A stretch of DNA of 64,000 nt from Lacibacter sediminis (GCF_014168535.1 NZ_CP060007.1:2852001-2916000); one strand, 5' to 3'; shown: positions 6,354-16,089, numbered from the stretch's first letter. The notes: a model not told the origin generated them from the letters alone. Program-made: numbers and translations.

Positions 6354-8702
6354 ATGCGAATCTCACATTTACTCATTTTGATAACCGTATGGATGAAATC
6401 AGAAGTAAAAGCACAGGTTACAACTCCAACACAAACTATACGTGGGCGTGTGGTTGATGCCGAAAGCCAATCACCCGTTAAAGGCGCAACAGCTACAATT
6501 GAAGGGACGCTCTTTACAGCCATGACAGATACCTCCGGTAATTTTGTATTGCCTGGCATACCTGTTGGCCGCCAACGTGTGCAAGTAAGCTTTGTTGGCT
6601 ACCAGATCTATCTATCAGATTATTTTATTCTCAACTCTGCAAAAGAAACTGATTTGCAGATCACACTTATAGAAGAAAAGAAAAGTCTGGGGCAGATAAC
6701 GATCACGGGCACCCGAAATCCAAAACTACCCGTCAATAAATACGCACTGGTGAGTGGCCGATCGTTTTCTGCAGAGGAAACACAACGATTCGCTGCAAGT
6801 GCCAATGATCCAGGTCGCATGGCCATGGGGTTTCCCGGCGTGCAACCAAGCAGAGATAGCAGAAACGATATTATCATTCGTGGTAATAATCCTGTGGGTA
6901 TGAACTGGCGACTGGAAGGTTTGGATATTCCAAATCCCAATCACTTTGCACGCAGAGGAAGCAGCGGCGGAGGTATTACCATTTTCAGTTTAAGTGTTTT
7001 AGATCATTCAGATTTTTACACCGGAGCCTTGGCTGCTGAATACGGCGATGTATTGAGCGGTGCTTTTGATGTGCACTTTCGCAAAGGCAATCAGCAAAAA
7101 GCAGAACATACATTTAAGGCAGGTATGATCGGTCTTGAGTTTTCAACTGAAGGACCCATACAGAAAGGAAGAAGTTCTTATTTGGTCAACTATCGTTATT
7201 CATTTCTGGATATTTTAAACGCCTTCGGCATTAATCTCGTTGATGAACGTGAACGAAATAAATTTCAGGATGTATCCTTCAATCTTGCATTCAATAACAA
7301 GAAGAATACGGTACAAACAAATATCTGGGGAATGGGTGGTTACAGTAAAGAAAACTTTCTTGCCGTAGACGACACAGCACAATGGAAGCAGTATGATGAT
7401 TATGCTGTTTATGAAAACAGTACGTTGATGGGTGCGTTTGGCATTGCACAAACGATCAAACTCAATACGAAGTCGTTTATCAAAACATCCATTGCAGTAA
7501 TGGGACAGCAGATCAAATGGGTGGATGATACGCTTACGAAACAACAGGTGGCAACGAAAGTAAATGATGAACTGTATAACAACAACCGTGTTTCAGCAAC
7601 TGTTTCATTTAATCATAAAGTAAATACAGTTGTAAACTTTAAGGCAGGCATGTATGCAAGTCTGCTGGATTATAAGTTTAATAAAGGCGAATGGAATTAT
7701 ACAAACAATTCTTTCAAACCAAATGTGATCATGGGCGAAGGAAACAGTTGGCTGTTACAACCATATCTGCAATTTGGAATAAAGCCCAACAGCCGCATTC
7801 TCATCAACCCCGGTGTACACAGCATGTACTTTGCGTTGAACAAACAGTTTGTTATTGATCCACGGCTTTCAGTACAATATCGTTTTTCTGCTAAAACCAA
7901 TCTTACTGCTGCATATGGATTGCACAGCAAACTTCTTCCGCTGGGTTCTTATTTCTATCAGTCAGGTTCTTCTTTTCCCAATAAGGATCTGAAGATGATG
8001 CGATCACATCACTACATCCTTGCATTTGATCAAATGCTGGGAAAGAAGTGGCGCTTTCATGTAGAGGCTTATCGCCAACAGTTATTTCAGATACCTGTTG
8101 TAGACAATATTGACAGAACTTATTGGATATTGAATGAGATGGAAGGTTATGCCAATGAACCATTGGTAAGTAAAGGAAAAGGAACAAACACCGGTGTTGA
8201 TCTTTCATTGGAAAAATTCTTCTCGAAAGGTCTGTTCATGATCGCATCATTCTCTGTGTTTGATTCAAAGTTTATTCCGTTGGATGGCAAATCATACAAC
8301 ACCCGGTTTAACTCACGTACAAGCGCATCATGGGTTGGTGCAAAAGAATGGAAACTGAAAAAGAATAAAGTACTGCAGGCAGGTTGGAAAGTGTTATACA
8401 ATGGAGGCGTGCCCCTCTCCCCTCTTGCTGCTGTGCAAAACGGAAGCTCAAGACAACCTGTACTTGATGAAACAAAGCCTTACTCAGAATATACAGATGC
8501 ATACTTCAGAACTGATGGACGTATCTCACTTCGAAAAGATAAAAAGAAGATCAGTTGGCAGCTTGCACTTGATATTCAGAATCTGTTTGCACAAAAGAAC
8601 ATTGATCCCTTAGGCAGAAGATATGACCCTACAACTAATCAATGGACATTCAAACAACAATCGGGCATTGTTCCTGTGTTGAGTTATCAGGTAGATTTTT
8701 AG
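6354..8702 (+). CDS. TonB-dependent receptor with N-terminal carboxypeptidase-like domain
   Basis: The start at 6354 gives a signal peptide and a 782-residue protein. Residues ~23-110 are a CarboxypepD_reg-like domain (IRGRVVDAESQSPVKGATATIEGT). The plug domain follows, with NDIIIRGNNPVGMNWRLEGL and NPNHFARRG, then DFYTGALAAEYGDVLSG leading into the barrel. The last strand ends in SYQVDF with a terminal Phe. The family imports large or scarce ligands across the outer membrane with TonB energy. No SusD partner lies beside it, so it is not a classic polysaccharide-utilisation pair and its ligand is unknown. Confidence 0.88.
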   Translation: MRISHLLILITVWMKSEVKAQVTTPTQTIRGRVVDAESQSPVKGATATIEGTLFTAMTDTSGNFVLPGIPVGRQRVQVSFVGYQIYLSDYFILNSAKETDLQITLIEEKKSLGQITITGTRNPKLPVNKYALVSGRSFSAEETQRFAASANDPGRMAMGFPGVQPSRDSRNDIIIRGNNPVGMNWRLEGLDIPNPNHFARRGSSGGGITIFSLSVLDHSDFYTGALAAEYGDVLSGAFDVHFRKGNQQKAEHTFKAGMIGLEFSTEGPIQKGRSSYLVNYRYSFLDILNAFGINLVDERERNKFQDVSFNLAFNNKKNTVQTNIWGMGGYSKENFLAVDDTAQWKQYDDYAVYENSTLMGAFGIAQTIKLNTKSFIKTSIAVMGQQIKWVDDTLTKQQVATKVNDELYNNNRVSATVSFNHKVNTVVNFKAGMYASLLDYKFNKGEWNYTNNSFKPNVIMGEGNSWLLQPYLQFGIKPNSRILINPGVHSMYFALNKQFVIDPRLSVQYRFSAKTNLTAAYGLHSKLLPLGSYFYQSGSSFPNKDLKMMRSHHYILAFDQMLGKKWRFHVEAYRQQLFQIPVVDNIDRTYWILNEMEGYANEPLVSKGKGTNTGVDLSLEKFFSKGLFMIASFSVFDSKFIPLDGKSYNTRFNSRTSASWVGAKEWKLKKNKVLQAGWKVLYNGGVPLSPLAAVQNGSSRQPVLDETKPYSEYTDAYFRTDGRISLRKDKKKISWQLALDIQNLFAQKNIDPLGRRYDPTTNQWTFKQQSGIVPVLSYQVDF

Positions 8703-8704
8703 AA

Positions 8705-9484
8705 TTATCCCCGTTGCTTCATTGCCTCATACAATATCATGGCCGTTGCTACACCTACATTCAAACTTTCAAAATCTCCTTTCATGGGGATTTTGAAAGT
8801 TTCATCGCAGATCTTCATCAGTCCGGGAAAAACACCTTTTTCTTCACCACCCATGACAATGGCGCAGGGTTCTTTGAAATCGCAATCATAAATACTTGTC
8901 TTCGCTGTCATTTCACTGGCAAATACACGAATGCCATTCAGATGAAGATCATCAACAGCTTTCATTAAACTGTTCACTCTGCAAACAGAAATCAATTCTA
9001 AAGCACCCGCACTTGTAAGAATTGCATCTTCATTCAATGCCCCTACTCCTTTATCGGGAATAATAATCGCATGAGCGCCGCAACACAAAGCAGTGCGTGC
9101 AATGCCACCAATATTTCGAATATCAGTAACACCATCAAGAATAACGAACATTGGCACTTCGCCTTTCTCCACTACCCAGTCAATTACCTGTTGCAGATCC
9201 TGGTAACGGATCTTTGAAAGTTGCGCAAGACATCCCTGGTGATCGCTTACATTAAAACTGTTTAGCTTTTCAACCGGTACTTTATTAACGGGCACCTGTT
9301 GTTTAAATGCGAGCTTTTGAATTTCTTCTGCAACATCGCCATGCAAGGTATTCTGCATATAAATGCGATCAAGCTGCTTCCCTTCCTGTAAAGCTTCAAG
9401 CACAGGAATGCGGCCGATCACTAAAGTAGATTTCTTGGGACGTTGTTGTTTTTGACGGAACTGTTTCACGCTGCAAAGAAACAT
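8705..9484 (-). CDS. rlmB: 23S rRNA (guanosine-2'-O)-methyltransferase RlmB
   Basis: This SpoU/TrmH-family knotted methyltransferase has an N-terminal substrate-binding domain (VIGRIPVLEALQEG at ~25) and a SPOUT catalytic domain with DIRNIGGIARTALCCGA, VMGGEEKGV and the closing IPMKGDFESLNVGVATA motif. RlmB methylates G2251 of 23S rRNA. I place the start at 9484 because the metK terminator hairpin (9493-9520) covers the longer frame and the U-tract ends right at this ATG. A GTG six codons on is another option. The stop lies 2 bp from the convergent TonB receptor gene. Confidence 0.87.
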   Translation of the reverse strand: MFLCSVKQFRQKQQRPKKSTLVIGRIPVLEALQEGKQLDRIYMQNTLHGDVAEEIQKLAFKQQVPVNKVPVEKLNSFNVSDHQGCLAQLSKIRYQDLQQVIDWVVEKGEVPMFVILDGVTDIRNIGGIARTALCCGAHAIIIPDKGVGALNEDAILTSAGALELISVCRVNSLMKAVDDLHLNGIRVFASEMTAKTSIYDCDFKEPCAIVMGGEEKGVFPGLMKICDETFKIPMKGDFESLNVGVATAMILYEAMKQRG

Positions 9485-9486
9485 AA

Positions 9487-9520
9487 AAAAGAAACCCACA
9501 AACCTTTCGGTTTATGGGTT
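9487..9520 (-). terminator. metK terminator abutting the rlmB start
   Basis: AACCCA (9493-9498) pairs with TGGGTT (9515-9520), extended by an inner AAACC/GGTTT pairing. On the minus strand the stem is followed by TTCTTTTTT. Read from metK, this is a standard intrinsic terminator. The rlmB ATG follows directly. Confidence 0.75.
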
Positions 9521-9546
9521 GAACCACATTGATGGTTTTGTTTGGG

Positions 9547-10803
9547 TTATTTTAAACCGAAAGCCTTTTTCACTTTCGATACATAATCTAATTTTTCCCA
9601 GGTAAACAGTTCCACTTTTACTTTTTTCACTTTACCATCAGGGCTCTTGAATGTTTTTTCTACTACTTCAGGAACACGGCCCATATGACCATAAGCAGCA
9701 GTTTCGCTGTAGATCGGGTTACGCAGTTTCAAACGCTGCTCGATAAAGTAAGGACGCATATCGAAGATACCTTCAACGATCTTGGCAATAGCTCCATCGC
9801 TTAAATCAACCTTTGCAGTACCGTAAGTATTTACGTTAATTGAAGTTGGTTTTGCAACACCAATTGCATAAGAAACCTGCACCAACACTTCGCTGCACAA
9901 ACCTGCAGCAACTAAGTTCTTTGCAATGTGACGTGTAGCGTAAGCAGCTGAACGATCTACTTTAGACGGATCTTTACCGCTGAATGCACCACCACCATGC
10001 GCACCTTTGCCACCGTAAGTATCAACAATGATCTTACGACCGGTTAAACCTGTATCGCCATGTGGTCCGCCAATTACGAACTTACCTGTGGGGTTGATAT
10101 GATATTTAATATCATTATTGAACAGCTTAGCGTATTTCTTGTATTTTGATTTGATACGTGGGATCAGAATGTTGATCACATCAGCTTTGATCTTTGCCAG
10201 CATTTTTGCTTCTGCATCAAAATCATCATGCTGTGTAGAGATAACAATTGCATCGATGCGAACCGGTTGATTGTTATCATCATATTCCAAAGTTACCTGG
10301 CTCTTTGCATCAGGACGCAGGTAAGGCATTTTTGAATTCTTTTCACGACGGATAGCCGCTAACTCGATCAACAGATTGTGAGCAAGATCCAACGCCAATG
10401 GCATGTAATGTTCTGTTTCGTTAGTTGCATAACCAAACATCATACCTTGGTCACCGGCGCCCTGTTCTTCTTTTTTCTTACGATCAACACCTTGGTTAAT
10501 GTCAGCACTTTGCTCATGAATAGCGCTTAACACACCACATGAGTTTGCTTCGAACATATATTCACTCTTTGTATAGCCGATCTTTTTAATTACACCACGG
10601 GCAATTTCCTGAACATCGAGGTAAGCTTTTGAACGTACTTCACCAGCCAAAACAACCTGGCCGGTTGTAACCAATGTTTCGCAGGCTACTTTTGATTGAG
10701 CATCAAATGCAAGAAAATTATCAATGAGTGCATCACTGATTTGGTCAGCTACTTTATCAGGATGACCTTCAGAAACTGATTCAGATGTAAATAAGTAAGG
10801 CAT
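9547..10803 (-). CDS. metK: S-adenosylmethionine synthetase
   Basis: This 418-residue protein has the family blocks [21 protein letters not shown] at the N-terminus, [12 protein letters not shown], the [20 protein letters not shown] region with the P-loop-like [19 protein letters not shown], and a C-terminal [13 protein letters not shown] block. It makes S-adenosylmethionine from methionine and ATP. Length is slightly above the usual 385-400 because of a Bacteroidota-type insert. A TAnnTTTG promoter box lies 45 bp upstream and a terminator follows, so it is probably monocistronic. Confidence 0.97.
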   Translation of the reverse strand: MPYLFTSESVSEGHPDKVADQISDALIDNFLAFDAQSKVACETLVTTGQVVLAGEVRSKAYLDVQEIARGVIKKIGYTKSEYMFEANSCGVLSAIHEQSADINQGVDRKKKEEQGAGDQGMMFGYATNETEHYMPLALDLAHNLLIELAAIRREKNSKMPYLRPDAKSQVTLEYDDNNQPVRIDAIVISTQHDDFDAEAKMLAKIKADVINILIPRIKSKYKKYAKLFNNDIKYHINPTGKFVIGGPHGDTGLTGRKIIVDTYGGKGAHGGGAFSGKDPSKVDRSAAYATRHIAKNLVAAGLCSEVLVQVSYAIGVAKPTSINVNTYGTAKVDLSDGAIAKIVEGIFDMRPYFIEQRLKLRNPIYSETAAYGHMGRVPEVVEKTFKSPDGKVKKVKVELFTWEKLDYVSKVKKAFGLK

Positions 10804-10847
10804 AATAATGAGTTTAGATGTTCCGTTATTTTTTGTTCGGAAAGCCG

Positions 10848-10855
10848 CAAAGATA
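10848..10855 (-). promoter_or_regulatory. Predicted -7 box for metK
   Basis: On the minus strand this reads TATCTTTG, matching the Bacteroidota TAnnTTTG consensus. TTG-containing sequence lies about 20 nt upstream. The predicted transcript starts near 10842, giving a leader of about 39 nt before the ATG. Confidence 0.6.
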
Positions 10856-10876
10856 AGCCGTGAAACAATTCAAAAC

Positions 10877-12340
10877 TTACGGCTTTGAGTAATAGATACG
10901 CACATACATTTTTTGTGTAGGATGCGAGCCCCCACCGAGTTGCACACGACCGTAAGCTAACGGGTTAAGAGACGAAGCACTGGCTTTTTTGGCAGTGAAA
11001 TGAACAATGTATGGAGCCGAAAGTTTAAAGTCCCGTCTTGTTGTTTTATTATTCACGAGGTTCTGAATATAGCTGGTCATGTTCAAGCGATATTCAGAGA
11101 TAAGATTATTGGAAGCGTCCCTTATAAAATTGTTCCCTCCTCCAGTATAATCATAATCGAACTTGAACATTGTATCCAATTGCTGATTTAAGGTAGAAGC
11201 TGGTGTCATGTAGTATTGCTGATCAAAAGGGATCGGCTCAACAGCACCTGAAGCAGAGAAACTCGACATATGCAGGAAAGGCGGCATAAACATATTTTCA
11301 AGCGTCAACGGACCTTGGTAAACCTGCTGGGCAACCAACTCTGCACGATGAATGATGTAAGAACCTCTTGTTAATGTATCAAGACCAGGAATCGACACCC
11401 GAACGGCTGTTCCGGGAGCTGATTGAACATACACAAGGCTCGATGGAACACCGGCATTTATTACAGGCTGAGCAGTGCTGCCCGCATAATTGCGATGTAT
11501 TTTGTTTGCATTAGCACTGCGGATGGTATCATTCACGAAGGTAAAACGTGCAACTGAGTTAGTATCCTTTCCCTCCCTGTTTTTTAAACGGTAGTAAAGA
11601 TTAAGTCTTGTTGTTTCGCCGGTAAGTTGAAAATAGTTGATCACATTTCCACTTGTAACAGAATCAGCAACAATTGCAAAACCGTTAAGGAAGTTCTTGA
11701 ACGTTGTATCGTTCTGAAAAGCACCATTTACATTGTCCTGATCCAATAACAATCGACCAAACGCATCACTCAAACGAATACGTAGTTGATTAAATACACT
11801 ATCAGGTTTATATGCAGCTCGGTAAGGCCTTCTGATGTCACCTACAGTAACAGAAGCTGATCCAAGAAAATCTCCTGTAGAAAAATTTGGAGCGTCTGTT
11901 AAGCGGTATAATTTATTTGCTTTAAACGTTGGGTCACTGATTTTATACACATTCACTTTTGAAACTGCAGAAGTATCGCCATATGCACCTGTGAAAGATA
12001 ATGAGAGTACACATGAGTCAAGGAACAAACTGTCTTTTGATACAGGATATGCAAATGGATAAAGTGTTGGGAGTAACTGCAGATACATAGAGGCAGTTGT
12101 TGTACCAAACATCGGATCGTTGATATAACCTAACAAATGCTGATCTGCTTTACCACTATATGTTGAATCGATTTCCAGATAGTTGGTTGTTGTAACAGGA
12201 AGTATAATGGTGTCTGTGATCAACCGATCAGTGCCAGGTAACAGATCACCTCCCAAAGTTGTACGCTCTAACTTTGTACAACTGCTGATAAGAATCGCAA
12301 AAAATAAAAATACAAATAAAAAGGAACTTTTACTGCGCAT
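10877..12340 (-). CDS. DUF4270 family lipoprotein
   Basis: The start at 12340 yields a lipoprotein signal (SSFLFVFLFFAILISSC) with the acceptor Cys near residue 21. The Leu/Gly/Asp pattern that follows (LGGDLLPGTDRLITDTI) is typical of DUF4270, a family of large Bacteroidota cell-surface lipoproteins of unknown role. The body (487 residues) is rich in beta-strand and Ser/Thr/Asn. It is 36 bp downstream of the glycogen-synthase-like gene, and this pair beside panC/panD recurs in the phylum from what I know of these genomes. Whether it binds or exports glycan is not shown by the sequence. Confidence 0.82.
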   Translation of the reverse strand: MRSKSSFLFVFLFFAILISSCTKLERTTLGGDLLPGTDRLITDTIILPVTTTNYLEIDSTYSGKADQHLLGYINDPMFGTTTASMYLQLLPTLYPFAYPVSKDSLFLDSCVLSLSFTGAYGDTSAVSKVNVYKISDPTFKANKLYRLTDAPNFSTGDFLGSASVTVGDIRRPYRAAYKPDSVFNQLRIRLSDAFGRLLLDQDNVNGAFQNDTTFKNFLNGFAIVADSVTSGNVINYFQLTGETTRLNLYYRLKNREGKDTNSVARFTFVNDTIRSANANKIHRNYAGSTAQPVINAGVPSSLVYVQSAPGTAVRVSIPGLDTLTRGSYIIHRAELVAQQVYQGPLTLENMFMPPFLHMSSFSASGAVEPIPFDQQYYMTPASTLNQQLDTMFKFDYDYTGGGNNFIRDASNNLISEYRLNMTSYIQNLVNNKTTRRDFKLSAPYIVHFTAKKASASSLNPLAYGRVQLGGGSHPTQKMYVRIYYSKP

Positions 12341-12376
12341 TTCCGGTGTGAGAAAACTCATAGAATGATGACAATA

Positions 12377-13195
12377 TTATTTCGACGAAAGGTCGGTATA
12401 TAGTTGTAAATAGTCTGTTAAATCACCATCTGGTTTAAATGGTAACACTTTCTTTCCACGCACTTTGTTGAACTCTTCCAACAATTTCTTATCTACTTTT
12501 TCAGCACCAAATGTAATCGCATCAGCATACGACGCACCACCACGGAACATGGCTGTGTTGTTCGCATCCTTATAAGGCTCAAGGTCTTTGTCTTTAATAC
12601 TTGCATGAATATTTGCCAGCTTTAAAAACTTAGCTCCCAGTTTTTCCTTAAATGTATTTTGACCAACAGTATAAATGAGTTTGCTGTTACCAAAAACAGG
12701 CTCCTTCTTATATGCTGTTTGCAGATACATAGGAATTAAACCGGTCATCCAGCCACTGCAATGAATGATATCAGGAGGCCATCCGAATTTCTTTACAGTT
12801 TCCAAGGCACCTTTACAGAAAAAGATCGTACGAAGATCGTTATCATCAAACCACTTCTCATTTTCATCATGATAAATGAACTTGCGTTTGAAGAAATCTT
12901 CGTTCTCTAAAAAATAAACCTGCAAACGTGCGTTGGGTAAAGAAGCAACTTTGATCTGGAGTGGATAATCATCATTGTCAACCGAAACATTAATACCACT
13001 AAGCCTTACTACCTCGTGTAAACGGTGACGACGTTCATTGATGACACCGAAACGGGGCATAATGCAACGAATTTCGAAACCACTGTCATTTGCTTTGATC
13101 GCCAGTTGATTGACAATAGAAGAAAAATCTGTTTCTTCCAGATACGGAGACATTTCACTGGCAATAAATAAAATTCTTTTCTTTGCTGCTACCAT
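12377..13195 (-). CDS. Glycogen/starch synthase-like protein, N-terminal (GT5) domain only
   Basis: The 272 residues match the starch-synthase catalytic domain: the opening KKRILFIASEMSPY (ADP-glucose-site region), EIRCIMPRFG, and FFCKGALETVKKFGWPPDIIHCSGW. Full bacterial GlgA proteins are about 470 residues, and the C-terminal GT-B half is absent here. This short form is regular in Bacteroidota, so I read it as a family variant and not a truncation. Whether it can elongate glucan on its own is unclear. It diverges from panC and reads into the DUF4270 lipoprotein gene. Confidence 0.75.
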   Translation of the reverse strand: MVAAKKRILFIASEMSPYLEETDFSSIVNQLAIKANDSGFEIRCIMPRFGVINERRHRLHEVVRLSGINVSVDNDDYPLQIKVASLPNARLQVYFLENEDFFKRKFIYHDENEKWFDDNDLRTIFFCKGALETVKKFGWPPDIIHCSGWMTGLIPMYLQTAYKKEPVFGNSKLIYTVGQNTFKEKLGAKFLKLANIHASIKDKDLEPYKDANNTAMFRGGASYADAITFGAEKVDKKLLEEFNKVRGKKVLPFKPDGDLTDYLQLYTDLSSK

Positions 13196-13236
13196 TACTG
13201 ATTGTTAAAGAATCGTTACCTGTTAAATAAGGTGTG

Positions 13237-13244
13237 CAAAGGTA
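13237..13244 (-). promoter_or_regulatory. Predicted -7 box for the glycogen-synthase-like gene
   Basis: The minus strand reads TACCTTTG, fitting TAnnTTTG, 42 bp before the start codon at 13195. Confidence 0.5.
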
Positions 13245-13302
13245 GTGGATTTTAGGCAAAAGGCCTGTATTAGACATGTTTTGCCCTCAAAAAACAACAT
13301 TC

Positions 13303-14157
13303 ATGCTCATTTTTCATACCGTTCACCAACTACAGAATTACCTCCGCCATCAAAAGCAGAAAGGCCTGATAACGGGTTTCGTTCCCACAATGGGCGCCTT
13401 ACACCAGGGTCATTTGTCATTGCTTGAGGATAGTAAAAAGGCCACCGATCTGACCATTTGCAGCATTTTTGTGAACCCCACACAGTTCAACGATCCCAAG
13501 GATTTTGAAAAATACCCGGTTACGATAAGTATTGATGTTGAACTTTTGTTGAAGGCGGGTGTGGATGTACTCTTTCTTCCCTCGGTAAAAGAAATTTATC
13601 CCAATGGAACAGTTAATCAGCCACATTACGATCTCGGCTTTTTAGAAACGGTGCTGGAGGGGAAATACCGTCCCGGTCATTTCCAGGGAGTGTGCCAGGT
13701 GATGCATCGTCTGCTCACAATTGCAGATGCACATCATTTATTTATGGGTCAGAAGGATTACCAGCAATGCATGGTCATCAATCACCTGATTGAAACCCAA
13801 AAAATTCCAACCAAACTGCATATTGCCCCCACCCTTCGTGAAAGTGATGGACTGGCGATGAGCAGCCGCAATATGCGTTTAACAAAAGAAGACCGGCAAA
13901 CTGCGGTGGCCATTTCGCAAACACTTACTCAAATGAAAATGCAATTGCAGCCGGGTTCTTTGCAAAAGATAAAAGATGATGCAACCGCTTTTCTCACATC
14001 AAAAGGCTTCAGAGTTGACTATACTGAAATAGCACATGCCGATACTCTTGCGTTGGTTAATAATTGGAATGGCACTGATCCGGTTGTGGCTTTAATTGCA
14101 GCCTATATTGGAGAAATTCGCCTCATCGATAACATGCTGTTAACAAAAACAGATTAA
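13303..14157 (+). CDS. panC: Pantoate--beta-alanine ligase (pantothenate synthetase)
   Basis: PanC joins pantoate and beta-alanine with ATP to give pantothenate. The motifs are GFVPTMGALHQGHLSLL (the HxGH nucleotidyltransferase motif), FVNPTQFNDPKDFEKYP, the GKYRPGHFQGV block, FMGQKDYQQC and LRESDGLAMSSRNMRL. The start at 13303 (284 residues) puts the family N-terminus in register; an ATG at 13276 would add nine residues. It is the first gene of a long plus-strand run and is followed 80 bp later by panD, which supplies its beta-alanine. Confidence 0.95.
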   Translation: MLIFHTVHQLQNYLRHQKQKGLITGFVPTMGALHQGHLSLLEDSKKATDLTICSIFVNPTQFNDPKDFEKYPVTISIDVELLLKAGVDVLFLPSVKEIYPNGTVNQPHYDLGFLETVLEGKYRPGHFQGVCQVMHRLLTIADAHHLFMGQKDYQQCMVINHLIETQKIPTKLHIAPTLRESDGLAMSSRNMRLTKEDRQTAVAISQTLTQMKMQLQPGSLQKIKDDATAFLTSKGFRVDYTEIAHADTLALVNNWNGTDPVVALIAAYIGEIRLIDNMLLTKTD

Positions 14158-14225
14158 GTACGTACTTCGAAGTGCGCTTTTGTACCTCGTACCTCATACT
14201 TCGTATTTATAAAAAACTTTCCTTA

Positions 14226-14233
14226 TAAATTTG
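14226..14233 (+). promoter_or_regulatory. Predicted -7 box directly upstream of panD
   Basis: TAAATTTG fits TAnnTTTG and ends only 4 nt before the panD ATG at 14238. Initiation 5-7 nt downstream would give a leaderless or nearly leaderless message. The matching -33 element is weak. Confidence 0.4.
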
Positions 14234-14237
14234 CCAT

Positions 14238-14582
14238 ATGGAAATTGAAGTATTAAAGTCGAAAATTCATCGGCTTACGATTACAGAAGCAAATCTTCAC
14301 TATGTTGGCAGCCTTACATTAGATGAAGACCTGATGGATGCCGCCAATATGATCGAGTATGAAAAAATTCAGGTGGTGAACGTAAACAACGGTAACCGTT
14401 TAGAAACTTATCTCATAAAAGGTAAACGTGGAAGCGGTGTTTGTTGTTTGAATGGTCCGGCTGCCCGTCAGGGTTCTGTTGGGGATGTGGTAATTATCAT
14501 ATCTTACGCCACCATGGATTTTGAAAAAGCAAAAAGCTTTAGTCCATGGGTTGTGTTTCCGAAAGAATCAAATAAACTTTAG
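14238..14582 (+). CDS. panD: Aspartate 1-decarboxylase
   Basis: PanD makes beta-alanine from aspartate for pantothenate synthesis. It is made as a proenzyme that cleaves itself at a Gly-Ser bond to create a pyruvoyl cofactor. Here the bond is Gly24-Ser25 in HYVGSLTLD, close to the usual position. Lys9 ([10 protein letters not shown]), the NNGNR stretch and the GxVCxNGxAAR block ([12 protein letters not shown]) are all present. Length, 114 residues, is typical. It sits between panC and a membrane-protein gene on the same strand. Confidence 0.95.
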   Translation: MEIEVLKSKIHRLTITEANLHYVGSLTLDEDLMDAANMIEYEKIQVVNVNNGNRLETYLIKGKRGSGVCCLNGPAARQGSVGDVVIIISYATMDFEKAKSFSPWVVFPKESNKL

Positions 14583-14597
14583 ACAGGCCAATACATT

Positions 14598-15635
14598 ATG
14601 CTCAAGAAAAGAATCATCCTTGCTGTACAGTTTTTATTTTTCCTTGGGCTTGGATTGTTTCTTGTGTGGTGGATGGCCCGTGGCATTGATGATAAAGGTT
14701 GGGCTCAGATAAAAGTTTCATTGCAGCAGGCCAACTATTGGCTTTTTGTTCCTGTATTTGCGATGCTGCTGCTCAGCCATTATGTGCGTGCCCTGCGTTG
14801 GAAAATATTAATGGAGCCATTGGGTTATAAGCCGGGTACATTCAATGTTTTCAATGCAGTTATGATCGGCTACCTGGCCAATCTTGCCTTCCCCCGTTTA
14901 GGTGAAGTATTGAAATGTACGCTACTTGCACGTTACGAAAAAGTAGCTCCTGATAAACTCGTTGGTACTATTGTGGCCGAACGTGCCATTGATCTTGTTT
15001 GTTTGATCACAGCATTTGTGATCACCATCCTTTTGCAGATCGACACAGTTGGCAGTTATGCATTAGACATGCTGCAAAGTATTTTCAAAGGAAAAGGCGA
15101 CGGATTTTCATGGCTTCGACTCGGCATGGTACTTGGCATTGCTGCTTCTTTTATCCTGATCGCTTATTGGATACTCAGCCGTTTTGCACATATACGCATC
15201 ATTGAACGTATCAAGAATGTGATCAAAGGAATCTGGCACGGTTTAAATAGTGTTCGCTTTATCAAGCAACGTCGTTTATTTCTTGTTCATACAGTTCTTA
15301 TCTGGACACTGTACTTTATGAGCAGCCGTGTTGGTTTTTATGCAATGGAAGAAGTATCACATCTTGGCACAAGAGAAGCCTTTTCTATTCTTTCATTCGG
15401 AAGTATTGGTATGATTGCTACACAAGGTGGTATCGGTGCTTACCAGTTTATTGTACAGGAGATATTGATGCTGTATGGTCTTTCACAGATCACCGGTTTT
15501 ACATTCGGCTGGATCTTGTGGATCGCTCAAACACTTGTGATCTTATTAGGCGGATTGATCTGCTTTATTCTTTTACCCGTTCTTAATCGTAAACGCAATG
15601 AAAGCAACCAAACACATTCAGCAGAAAATACTTGA
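14598..15635 (+). CDS. Lysylphosphatidylglycerol synthase TM-region family protein (UPF0104)
   Basis: The 345-residue polytopic protein has about eight hydrophobic helices. Family-typical patches are YWLFVPVFAMLLLSHYVRALRW, AVMIGYLANLAFPRLGEVLKC, GTIVAERAIDLV and the late GSIGMIATQGGIGAYQ. These proteins share the flippase-like membrane part of MprF without the aminoacyltransferase domain. Lipid or polyprenyl-linked substrates are suspected in the family, but none can be assigned here. It starts 15 bp after panD, and its 3' end overlaps the next gene by 38 bp. Confidence 0.85.
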   Translation: MLKKRIILAVQFLFFLGLGLFLVWWMARGIDDKGWAQIKVSLQQANYWLFVPVFAMLLLSHYVRALRWKILMEPLGYKPGTFNVFNAVMIGYLANLAFPRLGEVLKCTLLARYEKVAPDKLVGTIVAERAIDLVCLITAFVITILLQIDTVGSYALDMLQSIFKGKGDGFSWLRLGMVLGIAASFILIAYWILSRFAHIRIIERIKNVIKGIWHGLNSVRFIKQRRLFLVHTVLIWTLYFMSSRVGFYAMEEVSHLGTREAFSILSFGSIGMIATQGGIGAYQFIVQEILMLYGLSQITGFTFGWILWIAQTLVILLGGLICFILLPVLNRKRNESNQTHSAENT

Positions 15636-16089
15636 TGCCCATCAACTTCAACAGGAATTGATGCGTTGGCGAAAATTCAGCAAAAAGGTTGCGTTTACCA
15701 ATGGCTGTTTCGATATACTGCATGCCGGGCATATCCATTCCTTAATGCAAGCGGCATCGTTTGCTGATGTATTGATCGTTGGTTTGAACAGTGATGCTTC
15801 AACCAAACGATTGAAAGGTGATAACCGTCCCGTCAATAATGAACAGAACCGTGCATTACTATTGGCTTCTTTGGTAATGGTAGATGCGGTGGTTTTGTTT
15901 GATGAAGACACACCTTATGAACTCATCAACTCTATTCTGCCTGATGTATTAGTGAAAGGTGGCGATTATACAGTTGATACAATAGTTGGCGCTAAAGAAG
16001 TAATGGAGAATGGCGGAACAGTAGAAATAATTCCATTGGTAGAAGGATTGTCAACCACTTCTCTCCTGCAAAAAATTGAACGGCTTTGA
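15598..16089 (+). CDS. rfaE2: D-glycero-beta-D-manno-heptose 1-phosphate adenylyltransferase-like protein
   Basis: This 163-residue cytidylyltransferase-fold enzyme has VAFTNGCFDILHAGHIHSL (the HxGH motif), VGLNSDASTKRLKG (SxxSxxxxKG-type motif), VMVDAVVLFDEDTPYELI and VLVKGGDYT. It matches the C-terminal half of HldE, which activates heptose for LPS core in Gram-negatives; in Bacteroidota it is often a separate gene. Overlap with the preceding membrane-protein gene suggests co-translation. An internal Met at residue 22 would remove the overlap but shorten the family N-terminus. Confidence 0.88.
   Translation: MKATKHIQQKILDAHQLQQELMRWRKFSKKVAFTNGCFDILHAGHIHSLMQAASFADVLIVGLNSDASTKRLKGDNRPVNNEQNRALLLASLVMVDAVVLFDEDTPYELINSILPDVLVKGGDYTVDTIVGAKEVMENGGTVEIIPLVEGLSTTSLLQKIERL

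Noticed and set aside
12377..13195. Truncated glgA pseudogene
   Set aside because: The frame is intact and short GT5-domain proteins in this neighbourhood are normal for the phylum.
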